Assembly: GCA_009103225.1 (NCBI GenBank)
Contig: RHPI01002204.1
Location: 1 to 64,000, forward strand
From: Chlorokybus atmophyticus
Taxonomy: Eukaryota > Streptophyta > Chlorokybophyceae > Chlorokybales > Chlorokybaceae
Reading direction: 5' to 3'
DNA: 64,000 nucleotides
The translations under genes and the position numbers were made by a program. The notes under the pieces were generated by a model. The model did no database searches. It saw only the letters and a list, made by a program, of their open reading frames with translations, and was not told where the DNA came from. This document shows positions 35,291-49,213 of this stretch, in pieces (positions within the stretch are counted from its first letter, which is position 1; every line of letters begins with the position of its first letter).

Positions 35291-37011
35291 AAAGCACCAC
35301 ACCCATCAATGCACAACATACCGCAAACGTTTGCGTTTTTTTATTTGCAAATGTTGCGTCCAAAGTGCATTAGAATTGTGTCGTTTATTATACTGGGTTG
35401 GACTGGCACAGTGTACAGCAGCCTGTTGGAGACTGCCTTGGCAAATCACCCGTCAATATCAGCCTATTGGAGGTCCGCAGCGGCGCGGTCGGACGGCGGG
35501 AAGTGGGGGAGTGGGTAGATCTAGTTGAGGGAGTGGACCCTTTATTGTGCATTGTCGAGCGGCGGCGGCGGGCAGGGCGAAGGGAGGCAGAGGGAACTCT
35601 CCTCTGGGAGAGGGGGGCGGGGGGGGAGATCTTAAACATGGGAGCCTGGCTTTCATAACTTATAATAAGATGACCGCTGTAAGTCCGGGCAAGCAGGTAC
35701 GTGGCAAGGTGTTAGCCGATCCTGTCCCCATGCGGCAGGAGCCGCCACCGATCTACAACCCCGACCCAACATCACAGTGGAGAATCCAAACTAGTCATTA
35801 GCAGGCAGTCAATCTTGCAGTGTCAACCAGCTATTCAATCTTTGCAAGCATACTTCGCTGCTCGTGTGTAACAAGATTGCTATGTAGTATGGTGTGCATG
35901 TTGACCCTTATAAATCAGCAGTATGTACATGTGCGTTTCTGTACAAAGAATGTGTGTTGATGTACATATGTGCGCATTCGGTGCACGCCGTGCCTGAAAG
36001 TGTAACATTCATCCAATACATTGTGCCATACATGCGCATGCATTTGCTTGCCTGCTTCAAGCTAGTAAGCAAGCAATAAAATGTATAACTATATACGCTA
36101 CAAGGCTATCCAGAGGCCTAATGTCATCAAGTGCAAGCAGCGGCACATGGGCAGCGTTGTTTAATAATCGCGACCATGACGACTACGCCGAAGACACGAG
36201 CAACAGCAGAATATTATCCATCGTCAAATGTGCGTCCAAAGTGTTGACAATAGACCACTTGCGTGGCATATAACGCTGTCATTCGTCAAGCATGATGTAC
36301 AAGTCTACATGATTCCCCGCATGTACGTTTTGTGATGGTGTGCAAGTGCTTGCGTGTGTGTAGAATACATATTGTGATCAATGTTACAATTGTGTGCGCA
36401 CGCTCATTGTGCAAATCTCACCCCACGCCAGCACCACATACATATGCGTGTGAGTGTTCAATACTCACAATGTGTACGACTCTTTATACGTCGATTACAT
36501 GTACATGACGCGCATGCTAGCTGATCGTTGTGCACCGTCGTGCGCATTTACGACACTGCTTGCAATCAATGCACAATGTGCTTGCAAAACGTGTCAGCAA
36601 ATATGAATGCACATAATGGCATTGCACGCAGCTTAGTTACCCGGCTCGCTTGACCCCTCAGTAGTTGCAACTCGCCAATGAAGCAATTATTTGTAACTTT
36701 CACCGAAACGAATGAGATGAAGCTTGTCGGTGTGATGCATACCCCAATATAGGCGAGTTCGTTGATGTATAACACCATCCGCTGACCGCCGACATCCTGA
36801 GACAGCCTGAACTTACAACAACACCTGTCGGCGCAACACAGCCCCGTTGTGACAACAGCGTTGTCCGAATCATGGAATGCAGCAAGCATACATGTAACTT
36901 GTTCAAGTCATGCCTATAGCCAAAGCGGACCTATACGCTGATCCTGAAATAGCAGCGTTGGCATGCATGCAAGCATGCCTGTGCTTGTGCGGCGTAGTAG
37001 CCGAGGCCAGC
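35291..37011. other. Intergenic, no gene recognised
   Basis: A GC-rich piece at 35460-35640, otherwise AT-rich with scattered TGCATG repeats. The segment before 37012 presumably carries the promoter of the next gene. Confidence 0.4.
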
Positions 37012-37012
37012 A

Positions 37013-37046
<34 letters not shown>

Positions 37047-40000
37047 CGCGGTAAACAGGTCAGCTCAGTTCCTCTCGCCGTCTGTGCTGGCATCATCAGT
37101 TAGGAGGCAGCATAGAGGGGCTCGGCTCTGGTCCCGCCCAAGTCAGCCCCGAGGTGGCACTGTCACTGTCGGTGTTAGTCACTGCAGCAAGAAGGCTGGT
37201 GGGCTAGGCTTTGGACTTGGGGTTTGGGCTTGCGCTGATCAAGGAGGAGAAGGAGGCGGACAAGAACAAGGCGGAGAGCATGCAGGGTTAGGCGACAGCT
37301 GGCAGCATGAGCAGGAGGCTGAGCAGCAAAACAAGGCTGACTTCTTTGTCACTGAAAAAGAAAAGAAAGCAGACCCGTCTTGGCAGGTAAATACGTATAC
37401 GCGCAAGATCACTCAATGGTGTGCATGCCTTGTTGTGTATGTGTTATAGACTGTTGTGTCGCTGCCATGCATGCAATGCAGGGTGCAATGCTGGCATGCA
37501 ATCACCATGCAACACAAGCTCAATGGCTGTGCAAATCAACTTAACCATACTTGTTTCAAGGTGACATGGGAGATGTCTACGGAGCATGATGATGATGATG
37601 ATGATTATGATGTTGGTGACGTTGTTGGCAAAGACAAGTTCGAGGAGGAGAGGCAGAAGAAGAGCCCGAAGCTTGAGCTGAACGAGCTGGAGCTGGAGCT
37701 GGAGCAGTTGTTGGATTTCCTGGCAAAACGGAAGGAGCTAAACCCACAAGACAAGGAAGACGTGGAAACCAGCTACGATAACCGTTGTCGTGACGAAGAG
37801 AAGGAGCATGACAATGATGAGGAGGGTAGGAAGATAGCCAATCTGTTGGAGAAGTTTGAGGAGATGCGCTGGGCTCACTTGAGCAAGGTCTTGGAGGACT
37901 TGGTACAGGACAGGGAGCAACAGGACAAGAACCAGGAAAAGGATGAAGACATGAAGGAGAAGGAGGTGAAGACGGACGAGTCCACGCTTACGCATGCACA
38001 TGGGCGCACCAAACAGGGTGAAGGCGACGAGGAGGAGATGCAGCAAGCAGCCGGAGGCAGGAGGCTGTGGCAGTTCCTCTCTAAACTAAAGGCAAGTATG
38101 AATGTGGTCTCGGAGCTAGCAGCTTTTGAAACAAGCCTACTCCCCCAACCTACGCAGGCACGCATATGCGTGCTGCATGCATGTGCAATATGAAAGTTGA
38201 AAGGCAGGGTCCCAAAGAGCGGCAAATGCGTGCGTGTGCGTCTGATTCACGCAATCTATGAGCCAACATGTGTGCATGTGCGTGTTGTTTGGCATTGTGC
38301 GACACAATGGCAAGCAGATACACGAGCTGCTACCTCCAAGCTGGCCAGTGCTGCTGGCAGCCTGCAAGTTGCACAGTGTGCGTGTTGGGCCTTTCAGGCC
38401 CTGCATGCACACTGTGTGCCATCTGCCATGCAGCTACATGCAATCCACTGTCACTTGAGCTGTATGTTGTATGCTTGCCAACGCAATGTGATGACTGATT
38501 GTATGTGACCCCTGCTGCTCAGGATGCACAGGTGTTCTTTACAAAAGCCAGTGACAATGAAGAACAGAGCAATGCACCCAACACTTCCCCCGAGTCACGC
38601 AGTAACGCGCAGCGCTTGCTTGAGGAGCTCCAGCAAAATCTCATGAAGAAGGATGCAACTCAAACGATGTTAGAGACGGTTGTGAGCTCAACTTACATGG
38701 CGTTCGCAAGCGTGAGTTGTTGTGAGACATTGTTGTGAGAAACTAGCTGATACACGTGAAAGTGCTGATTGATGCCTGTTGCAGATGGGTGCGGCATATC
38801 TCCTCAACATCAATCCTCTGGGCAACATGCACTGGGATACGCAAGATATTGGCAATGCAGTCCTGTGGAGCATGCTGACAGTCGCAATAAACTCTGCCAA
38901 ATACCAGGCATGTGTGCGCGCGTGTGAATGCATGTATGTGCGTGTACGCCTGCATGTGAGCATGCATGTGCGCGCACGTGCATGTCGTGTCAAACTTACT
39001 ACTTGTGTCGGTGCACAACGTTTTGAGTTGTGCTCTTCCCCTTGCCTCCAGCAAAAGCCCACTTGCATGGCCTGTTGCCCACACTCACGTTGTGTGTATG
39101 TTGTGTCGGGTTGGTGTGGCAGCCCTTAGTGTTGAAGCGGCTTCCCGGTCTGTTTATCACGCGGCAGAAGCGCAAAGCAGAGCGGGCGTCCTTTGTGACA
39201 ACGCTCGGGCCCCTCACGCTCTTCGCGTGGTGCGCTCACGAAGCCATGTGCAGGGAGCTGTTGACCAGGGCGCTGTGTCAAGGGTGAGGCATGAGTCTGT
39301 GTTGGTGTGTGTTTTACAAACACTCTAAGTCTATTGTGGCGTTTGGCTCTGAGTGCGTTTATTGTTGTGATGGCTGGCAGGGGACTTGCAAAATTCCTGG
39401 CGTGGATCGAAGGCATCCCGCCTGCACCACTTGCGTAAGACTGCTTCTACTGTTGTGTTGTGAGAATAAACCAAGTGACAGCGTGTGTTGTCAGCATCGC
39501 TGTGTGCGCAACTGAACAACAGACTCACATGTACTGACTGCATGCCTGAGAGGCAGTTGTGCACGTGCATGGTTTGTACGAGGCTCAAAAGGCTCAACTT
39601 AGCTAGTTTGTTAATGCATGCATGGATCACACTTGGTGGCTGTGACTGCTAGTTTGTTACTCCCAGGGGTTTGGACGTGACGGCTCTCCCTGCCTGGCGG
39701 ATTGCAGCTAGCTTTCAGGGGCTATTGCTGTACCCGGTGATTCACCTGACCAACAGCGCCGACAAGGAGCCCCCCATCATCATCATGAACCCATCGCAGA
39801 ACCGTGTCGGTGTGGGGAAAAGGGAGCTGTGGGATCACGTCAAAATCCTGGCAAGTGCTGCTCCGCTCTTTGATTCAACGAGAACACTTGATATGTACAT
39901 GTCATGGCTGTTGATTGTGGCATGCTGAAGCATGCCTAGAGGTTATGTATGTGCGCGTTGACGACTGCATGCACACAGGACTTGGCAACCAGCTTGATAT

Positions 40001-40223
40001 ATGGAGCGGAGTGGATTGTCACAGGCAATTTGCTGGCGCCTATCATCACGCGCACGATAACAATGCTTGCGGATGACTTGATGGTAAGTGATACCAATCT
40101 TGATACTGCCAGTGCTTGGCAAAGGGCAGCAGCCGTTGGTGTGTTGATGTTGGTCATTGTGGCTTGCACTCTAGTTGTGTGGTCGTGCAGGTTTTGCAAG
40201 ATGCCAAGCCAAAGAGGCACTGA
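37012..40223 (+). CDS. Predicted plastid membrane protein of unknown family
   Basis: Nine exons: 37012-37386, 37561-38091, 38523-38711, 38785-38907, 39123-39283, 39381-39434, 39667-39850, 39979-40083, 40191-40223. Phases agree and give 584 residues. The start begins M plus poly-Ala, then a Ser/Arg-rich stretch without acids (NRSAQFLSPSVLASSVRRQHRG), like a plastid transit peptide. Exon 2 is very acidic with coiled-coil character. Exons 4-8 hold hydrophobic segments (AVLWSMLTVAI, TLGPLTLFAWCAHEA, ASFQGLLLYPVIHLT, IVTGNLLAPIITRTITML) and a conserved-looking MGAAYLLNINPLGNMHWDTQDI. Three introns use GC donors (38092, 38908, 39851). The start could also be the upstream ATG at 36910. A decayed duplicate lies just upstream. 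No family recognised, function unknown. Confidence 0.75.
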
Positions 40224-41282
40224 TGGACGGAGTTGCTCCCGGGCTCAGCTCGTGTGAATATGTACACAACGTGTAAATATTGTTGGCTTGGATGGTTTGC
40301 CTTGGCTATTGGTTGGCTGCCAGGAATCCCAGAGGCTACGCTCCTTGTGCCGACATGCCCCGGCTGTGTATTCGTGTACATTGGTGTAGGTTTCTTTGTA
40401 TAGTTTCTTGTAAACTGAGACAGCCTGTGTCTGTTGACCCAGCAGTTAGAAACTGCATCTTGTTTGAGAGGCCCATAGCTGAGTACCTCGTGCCGTAGAC
40501 TGTCTTTAAACAAGTTGTCCATAAACATGCTGTGCTGCTCTGGCTTGGTCCCAAACCGGAGGCAACACGTGAGGTATATGTGTAATCATCTCTGTCACTG
40601 AAAGAGATTATGTACAGTTGCTTAAACAGTTCCTTGTCAACTAAGACAGCCTGTATCTGTTGACCCAACGGTTGGGAACAACTAGTTTAAGAGGGTTACC
40701 TTGTGCTATAGCATGTCTTGTACCGTTCATAACAAGTATAAACAACGCGGACGGCATATGCGCATGCAGATCAAACACAGCATGCGTGCTGCTCTGGCTT
40801 GGTCCCAAACCTGGAGGAAACAATTGAGGTATCTGTGGGTTCATCTCTGTCACCATCAGAGATGAGTGTATCATTGCGTTCATTGCGTTCATTTATGCCT
40901 TCTTGCAAGAAGGAACCACTACACTATGTACACACGTACATGTACATCGTATCTCCTCCACTCTGTCACGCTAGTGATACTGCCTTCTTGCAAAGCCATG
41001 CCAGCAGCACACCTGCACTCATGTGCAGTGCAGCACATGCGTGTGGTTACACGGCATTGCATTCTTTGTACACTGCTACTTGAATTCACGATGTGATTGA
41101 GCAGGGTGGAGTGGAAGGCATGTTGAACGTGTGAGAGGCACCATGTGCATGTACACACGTGACGTCGCATTCTTCATACACACTCGACACCCCTCTCACA
41201 TAGTAAGTCAGGGATGTACTGAATGTGCACCAATCAGTGCACAACAATTCCTAGCAACCAGACTGTATACCGCTGCAGATGG
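40224..41282. other. Convergent intergenic region with an imperfect tandem duplication
   Basis: From about 40405 to 40860 a segment of roughly 225 bp occurs twice, marked by AGACAGCCTGTGTCTGTTGACCC at 40418 and its variant near 40643, and by GCTCTGGCTTGGTCCCAAAC near 40537 and 40790. No coding sequence recognised. It separates the 3' ends of the plastid membrane protein gene and HRQ1. Confidence 0.6.
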
Positions 41283-44200
41283 TCACGTCAAGTCAACAAC
41301 TTCATCTTCATCATCATTGTCTACAACTGTGCAGTGCTCTTCTACATCTACGCTCATGTCATCCACCGACCAGTATATTGGCTTCTTCTTGAGCGACACC
41401 ATATGCGCTAGCTGCTGCAGCTTCCGCTTCGCTTGCTCTCTGGCATGCGCTTGGCTCGCATCATCTGCATGCACACTCTTGGCTTCATGTTGCACGGCAT
41501 CGGCAGTCTGTCTGTTTGACACACAAGAAGGGTCCTCGGATGCAAGCGAACTGGTAATGGTTTGCTTCAGCTTGGCGGTGGTTACAGACGTGCATTCAGT
41601 GTCTGTTGGGTTTGATTGGTTGACAGTGCGCAGCGGTGGCCTTATGGGTGTGCAGGGCTTCTTGGCAATGTAAACAGGTGAGCAGTCATGCTTGACGGCC
41701 GCTGGCTTGGGCGGTGTCTGGTTAATGACTTGTGTTCTTTGCGTGTTGCTGTTGCTGAAAAGAGGGTTGGTGTTCTCCGTGGCTGGAGGCTCAGTGTTTT
41801 CTTGTTGTGGAGGCCTTGGTGGCTCGCATGGGGCACGCTCACCAGCTTGTGGCCTGATCCTCTCACCAAGAAGGTTTTCTAAGAGCACAATGCAGGCCTG
41901 CTTGGCCTTTTTGCCCAACGCCGCATCAGTGCTGACCTGCCACAAGCAACAACCAGCAAATTAGACAACATGCAGTGTCTGTGGGTGTATACGACGATTG
42001 AGTTGTGAACTTACCTGAATGCATGCTGGACAACCTCTGGTGCACGGGCACTCCTGCACTGTCTGCATAAGCCTACGCCAAAGGTCCTCAGCATCCTCAT
42101 AGGCCTGCAATGCGCAATGCCACGTTTCATCAAATAGTACGCACACGCAAAATGACTACTAAATGTGGAGGAGTGCACAACCGTTTCACAACGTTGGTGT
42201 GCAGTTAAGATACAAGTCTGCCACGCTTGGCCTTCACACTTGCCTTCAAGGCGATGCCGAAGTCGTCACCATTGGCGCCAAATATGAACACCTGTAAACA
42301 TGCCCACATGCTGTGAAGGCATGCTGCTTGGAAGCTCCTGACTACTGACCCGATGCAGTAGTGCAGCATCCCTACCAGAAACTGGCTAATAAGATACCTG
42401 CGGGAAGGCAGTTTGTTCGTGGCTACTCGTAATCATGATGCCCAAGTCGCCACGATCGCCTGCAACACAACAATGAGCTCCTACACCTCAACAACATGAA
42501 ACATATCCATCGAGCACCATGGTGGTTTCGACTTGTTTTTCTATGGCAGATTGCCACAACTCCTGTTGTCTGCAATCATGCTGTGCTTACACATGGCCAG
42601 GTTTGGCAAGATTCCAGCAATGGCGGTCTTCACACCCGACAGGGCGTCCTGCAAGTCGAGGTTGTTTGCTTGGAGCGCCTGCATGGCTACAGCAACATCC
42701 CACCACTGCCAGACAATTGCAAGTCAGTACCTGTAGCAGCCACAACAGCAAGCACAAAGATGGGTTGAAAGTCGCTTACAGTGCCAGACGTCTCAAACAC
42801 GACAGGTGGCATCGTCAGCGACCGCTCCACCAGCAACTTGTTTGATAGTATGTGCTTCTTCCTGAAACCGACGACCTGTTGTACCACCCTCACCTACGGG
42901 TGCAGACGTAACGCAAGAAAGGTTTCAATCTTGAGAGAGTGGCAGCCTTTCCCAACCTGCCTATTATAATGAAGGACCTGCCCGATGTGCACGCCAGTGT
43001 TGCCCGCACTTCTGGTGCGTGTTTGTTGAAGAATACTAATCTGGGCTTGGATCTTGGGCTCTGCAACAATGACTGCAGGTGAGGCTGCCTCATGACATCA
43101 ACAAACATTTTTGACAAGAGCAACAGACAGCTGATATGCACAGCGGGTGTACGCTGCAAAGACACCCAACCTGTGCTGATGACCGCGTTGCGTCTTGTCT
43201 GAGCAAGCGCCTTCTTTTGCGGCTCATCAAACGCGGTTATCTGCCATCAATCATGGCGCTGGTTGAGTGTGCTGCTTAAGAGTTGACAGCCTGCGTGTTG
43301 AGTTGCATCTTCCATCAACCTACCTCATATGTCATAGCTCCGTGATGAAAGAAGGCTCCTGGATACAGTGTTTCCGAGGCTTTGTTCCCCTCAACCTCCT
43401 CAACAAGTGATCCAGATTCGTCATACACCTGCAGTAGCACACATCAACTTGGCTTGCTATCGTTGTGATCAGACAAGAACCAATCGAAATAGATTACCTT
43501 GTAGCATTCGCTCCGCGTACGGCCACGGATGGCAATCTCACTGGCGTAGCTTTCTGAGTACCGGCCTCTGTACCTGTTTGTCAGCGTTGGTATACAATCA
43601 TAAGCATCATCGGTTGCTTCCATATGGCTGACAACGCAAATGATACATGACAATTGCATAGGAATGCCATACCCTTTGGACAATGCGTCGAACAACAGAT
43701 CACCGGAGCGCACCAGAGCATCGCGCACATTGAAGAAGTTGTTGCCAAATATACGGTAATCTTCATCTGTAAGCACATGTTATATAAAAAGGAACATGGT
43801 CCTTGCCCAAGGAAGCAGCGCCTGAACTTGCATGCATGCGGACACTGGCCCTCCTGAGGTGTATGAAAAGCACATACGCACCAGTCACGGGCACTTCTGA
43901 TGCAGCACAAGTAATATGCTTGCTGAGAAGCAATGGGTTTTCAGCATCAACCAGGGCCTTTTCGCAGCTTTTCACAAAGAGCTGTACGCAAACAGTGACA
44001 GAGATATATGTAAGCGGAGTGTGGCGGTTGCACACACAACTCTCAGCACAGACACACTCACGTCCTTGGGATGCCTCATGAAGTGCTGATCCCATGGTCG
44101 TTGATGCGCTAAAAAGACCGCGAGCGAAGAGCTGTTGCGGCGCCCTGCTCGTCCAGCCTGCATAAAGCCAAGTGTGATCACAACGACATAAAGGAATGAC

Positions 44201-47200
44201 TGTAGTTGTGGTTGGTGGCATAGCTGCCTGTGCACAAGCTTGCCTGCTGCCATAAACTGCTGATTGTGGTTGGAAGTCCAACATGAATAGTAGCATCGAG
44301 CTCACCAATCTGTACACATGTTTGCACAGTTCATCCGACCATGTTAATCGGTTGCTAAGCAGCAGAATGAGCAATGATGCACGCATGACCTGCACTTACA
44401 TCGATGCCCAATTCCAGAGCATTTGTGGCCACCACTGCACGCAATTGCCCGCTGGCTAGTCTCTGCAGTAGCGCAGAACACGTCATGCATAGCTAACCAG
44501 AAAAACCAATTTTGCAGCACTGACAGAGACACAATGCAGGTGATCGATAGATTGTGCATGGGTTGCATAAAGCAAAACACAGCTTACCTGTTCAAGGCCT
44601 CTGCGCTCTTCTGGCGAGTACCCGGCTCTGTAGCTCTCCACTTTTGATGCAAGATAGTCCATTTTCTGCAATCACACAACAACAATGTGGATATGAACAC
44701 CAGCCCCAACCTGCATCCTGCACATGCAAGCTTACCTTCTTCTTCAACAGGTCTCGCACGTTGCTGCAGATGATCTCCGTCAGCTTACGAGCCTCAACAA
44801 AGCACAGCGTCTGCAGTCCCGCGCACATGAGCTCCACCTGCAATCACAATAACATCAGCTCTTGAGGTCTACATGACCAGCGTGTGCACATGTGCATACC
44901 AGTATATCTGCAGCTTCCAAGTAAATACTTCGTGTTCCACTCTCAGCTTGCGTGCTGTCCGATATGGGAGGCTGCCAGCAAATCAGCTGCTTCCCGCCAG
45001 CTGGCGCGCCTGTGCCCTCCACCAACTCGATGCGTGGCAACGATGTCAGCTTCATCACCAACTCCTGTGGCCATGGAAGAGTGCAGAGCTCAGTGCATAC
45101 TCACAGCTGCATGTGCTAAAGATATTGACTCGACATAATGATTATGCGTCACAGAGAAAATTTTGCATTGCAAGTGCAGTGAGCACGTGATTGCAGTAGT
45201 GTTGGGAAGTGGAGTAAACTTGTCGGCTGAAAATGCAACGATCACCGAACCCTCGGGTTGCTGATGGTGGCTGAGGAGCATATGAACTGAGGCTCGGTGC
45301 CATAATGCCGACAGACGCGCAGAAGGCGCCGAAGGACACATCCCTGCACGCCAGTCGGTAGTTACACAAAGTAATCTCATGCCGCCTCAAGACCACTCCA
45401 ATCAAACACAATGTAACGCACCACGTGACTGCCGAAGACACCCTTGTAGATGTGAGCTTCATCAACAATCACGTACTTGAGGTTCTCAAAGAATGCTGTC
45501 CATGGCTGCAACAATGAATTGTGTTAACAGTCGACTCGATCAACACCAGCTCAGTCTGCAGCACTGAGCAAGACGCACCTTATGGTAGGGTAAGATACTC
45601 ACGTGCAGCATGTCAGGATTCGTCATGATAATCTGCAGGTGGAGATAAGCAAAGATGGACGTAAGAACCAGCATTTCTAATAAAGATCAGAGCTGCATTG
45701 CATGTTGACCACCAGTCATGCTACACGTTAGTGCACTTGATGACATTGTCAATGCAACCCCTCAATTGACTTGACTAGCACTGATTTTGCAAGCCATTTG
45801 ATTGATAGTCACTCTGTGTGAGATGAGAAATGTAGCACTCTTGGCAAGTCACCTGAGCCTTCTTGCGAATGTTTTGCCGTTGCTCGGTTGGTGTGTCACC
45901 GTCATAACTGCATACAAGATAAACTGTTACATGACAACCATACCCGCGCATGCACGCACATCTGCTGGCAGCTTATTGACCAAGCAACAATACTGCAAAG
46001 GCCTAGACCTGTAGCACTTGATTTGCTTTCGACCCAGCTTCAGGTCTTCCAGGAGGCTCTCTGCCAAGCACTCACTTGTCAAATTTGCATATGAACAGCC
46101 AGTATGGCAATCCAGCTGTACAGGCATCAGTAGCTCACCAAGCATGCGAAGCTGATCTCGGGCAAGGGCCTGCAACACAAGGACATGTCATCTGCTGGGA
46201 TTTGCAGGCGGATTGGTTGGTTGAGTCAACACAAGCCTTGCCACACACCACAGTACTCAACAGAGTTGTACCTTGAGAGGGAACAGAAACAAAGCTCGAG
46301 CTCCAGGCATGTTAATCAATGACTCCAGCACCTGTACAGAATGACAGAACTGCACAGTCAAACACTTGCTATTGTTGTGGCATGTGGCACTCTTGCAGTG
46401 CTTGCTTACAGGTACGGTGTAGATGAGACTTTTCCCACTAGCTGTTGGCGTTGCTGTGACAACGCTCGCACCATTCAACACGTGTTCCACAGCCTCAATC
46501 TGATGGCTATACAGGCGCTCTATGCCCCTGCAGGTGGATTTTTAAGCCTGTGGGTGAGCAGTGTACATGATGACATCGCGCATGCAGCCCGAAACAAACA
46601 ATACCTGTCCTTCAGCAGTGTCCAAATTTTGTTTGGTAAGGGGAGACTCAGCTCACGGTAGTCAGCAGCCCTAAAGCATGTGTTACTTCAGTTATTGCCC
46701 AGCTGTTGCATGCGTTACGGAAGATACACACCACCTACGCTCAGGTCATCAAAGCTTACACAGAAGGTCGCGACTCCACATGCACAATCTGCCCGTTTGA
46801 TGCCAGCTGTTGCAACCGCTGGAAGGCGTCCTGCACCTGCTGCGCGCGGTCAATGGGATCTAACGCATTTGTGTGCTGAACAGTTTGCGTATGCACAGGC
46901 TCTGACAAAGCACTTTTTCGCTTCCGCTGCCGTGCAGGCTTTTGTTTGCCTTTGGCGTTGTTGATGTTGTTGGTGATGGGGTTGGTTTCTGCTTTTCGGG
47001 CCCTACTCTGCTTGCCTCGTCCGGTCACTTTGGCTGGCTTTGCGCTTGCTTTGGGTGCGGGTGGAGTGTCTTGGCTATCAATGACTACTGGCCGTTTTCT
47101 GCGCTTGCGCGCAGCAAACACAACGTCTTCTTCGGATGAGGAGATTAGCTCAGCTCCAGACTTGACATTCACTCGTTGGGTGTCAACATTGCCATCCTCG

Positions 47201-47683
47201 CGCAGAGAGGGGAATGGTCGCACCGGAGTTTGTACTGCCTTGCTTCCGACCTGGTTAGCATAACGACCAATGATACAGTGTTGTGCATACTGATGACAAT
47301 TGAGACTACGCCACTGCTGCTGCTGCTGCTTATGGTGATACCAATCCATGAGTCACCAAGACAATGACAAGAACGATGACAATGCTTACAATGATGTCAA
47401 GGAATATCGCACAAACCTGCGATGGAATCCTGTGTACTGGATCGGTCTTGCTGACATACTGCGCTGCCTCATCGCTCGCTTCACTCTCCAGGACAACGGC
47501 CTTCAAGCATGAACAGAGACACATGAATACTGACACAGCTTTATGCTGGCAGCATTTGCACAGAGCGCAAACCTTTGAGCGTTTGGGCGGAGGCTCGGTT
47601 TTAACACCACCAGCATGATGACCCGAGACTCCATGACGCAATGCCAAAGCTGGATGATCTTCTTCGTCCGTCCATTCATCCAT
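41283..47683 (-). CDS. HRQ1: HRQ1-type (RecQ4-like) 3'-5' DNA helicase
   Basis: Twenty-nine exons from ATG 47683 to the stop at 41283 give 1180 residues with consistent phases. Main exons: 46760-47250 (basic, disordered), 46410-46527 (Walker [10 protein letters not shown]), 46272-46331 ([10 protein letters not shown]), 45853-45907 ([10 protein letters not shown]), 45603-45632 (MTNPDMLH), 45425-45505 (DEAH box [16 protein letters not shown]), 45251-45343 ([11 protein letters not shown]), 44588-44665 ([15 protein letters not shown]), 44400-44462 ([10 protein letters not shown]), 44244-44309 and 44062-44157 ([12 protein letters not shown], motif VI), 42015-42104 ([12 protein letters not shown], the C-terminal four-Cys motif). 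HRQ1 acts in DNA crosslink repair and telomere maintenance in yeast and plants. The last exon (41283-41936) adds about 200 mostly disordered residues ending acidic, longer than fungal HRQ1. Introns at 44243 and 42243 have GC donors. Confidence 0.94.
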
Positions 47684-48948
47684 AGTCGCTCGGTCAAGAT
47701 CGTCCAACCGACATCAAGTTGGCTCTACACACGTATTCCCCTGTATCAACGCATAGACAGCTATTTCAGAACCAAAAACCGTCCATCTGCATGCGAGGAG
47801 AGCGACATCCTGAGGTGCAATAAGACAACACCGGTTAACATGGCATAAACCAACAGCATCCTTGTTACGGTTTTCTTGGCACAATTCATTACTAGAAATG
47901 TCAATCTCAAGTATACAGATTCTCACACACTGAGCTGTATGTGTGCTTCGTGCTGCTTGTTGTAGCGACAGAGCAAGTGCAATGCTGAGCCCAAGTAACG
48001 TGCTTAGCATAGTGGCTGATTGCTAGCTCACACCGTCATCAGCTGACTCGACTTGACACGGCATAGATGCACGCGCAAGGTTGTGCACTTCACCGATATT
48101 TGACGCAATTGACCAGTGTACAGCACCAACAAACAGTCCGGCAAGCACAACCCTACCTTACAGTGCATGCCTGGACACGCGTGAGCACAGGAACAAACAG
48201 CGTTCGCAGCGCAAACCGCCGTGTTCCACCCACCCATGAAACCCTACCGCCAGCTGGCACTACCGCCGCCGTCGCCGCCCCCGCCGCCGCCTAGGGAGTG
48301 CCGTGCTCACATGCAGCAGGCAACGGCAGCCAAGTTTGAATGCTCCCGCCAAGATGTGAACGACCGATTCAAAACTTGCCTCGTAATAGGGCTCACGTTA
48401 TGTCGCCCAAGCCTGTGTGTCACAGAGTCACAGGCTGTAACTCATAGGGTTCATGTGTTCATCATGACTCGTTTTACAAGTTATAGTCAAGTAACATGAC
48501 GTAAATGGCTGAGCCTGCCCCCTTTGATGAAGTACACATATGAAATGTATTGGTTAAACGGGTAAATACATGTAATGTTATTGTAATATGTTCGTGGCCA
48601 ATATGACATATTATGAACATATGTTGTTGCTGTTCCTATCATTAACGTTTGATGTACTGCAGTACATAAAACGTTAATGACTACCTACTAGGCATGCGAA
48701 ATATGTAGTCATCACTATCAGCGATGGTATGCTACTTTAGTATATCATATAAGAGCATATATTTATGTATGGCGTTATTCGTGCTTAATTGATCATCCAG
48801 TTGTGTATCTATAGTATATGCGTAAATAATATAAGATAGAATGAAAGTATGCTACAGGTATAGTATTGTTCTATTGTGACATTGTATTATTTACCTTATA
48901 AGTGATGGTGTGTCGATTACATAGGTGATACATTCTCAAGTGTCCCCC
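47684..48948. other. Intergenic upstream of HRQ1, AT-rich toward the gap
   Basis: Contains the HRQ1 promoter side, a GCC-triplet run near 48260-48295, and a 42-bp palindromic hairpin at 48639-48680 (TCATTAACGTTT arms around ATGTACTGCAGTACAT). No gene recognised. Confidence 0.5.
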
Positions 48949-49105
48949 NNNNNNNNNNNNNNNNNNNNNNNNNNNNNNNNNNNNNNNNNNNNNNNNNNNN
49001 NNNNNNNNNNNNNNNNNNNNNNNNNNNNNNNNNNNNNNNNNNNNNNNNNNNNNNNNNNNNNNNNNNNNNNNNNNNNNNNNNNNNNNNNNNNNNNNNNNNN
49101 NNNNN

Positions 49106-49158
<53 letters not shown>

Positions 49159-49213
49159 GCACGCACGCACGCACGCACACGCACGCACGCACACACGCAC
49201 ACGCCCCCCCCCC
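48949..49213. repeat. Assembly gap and (CA)n / (CACG)n microsatellite
   Basis: 157 N from 48949 to 49105, flanked by C runs and followed by about 50 nt of CA repeats, then GCAC variants and a poly-C run. The gap probably results from the microsatellite. Confidence 0.95.
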
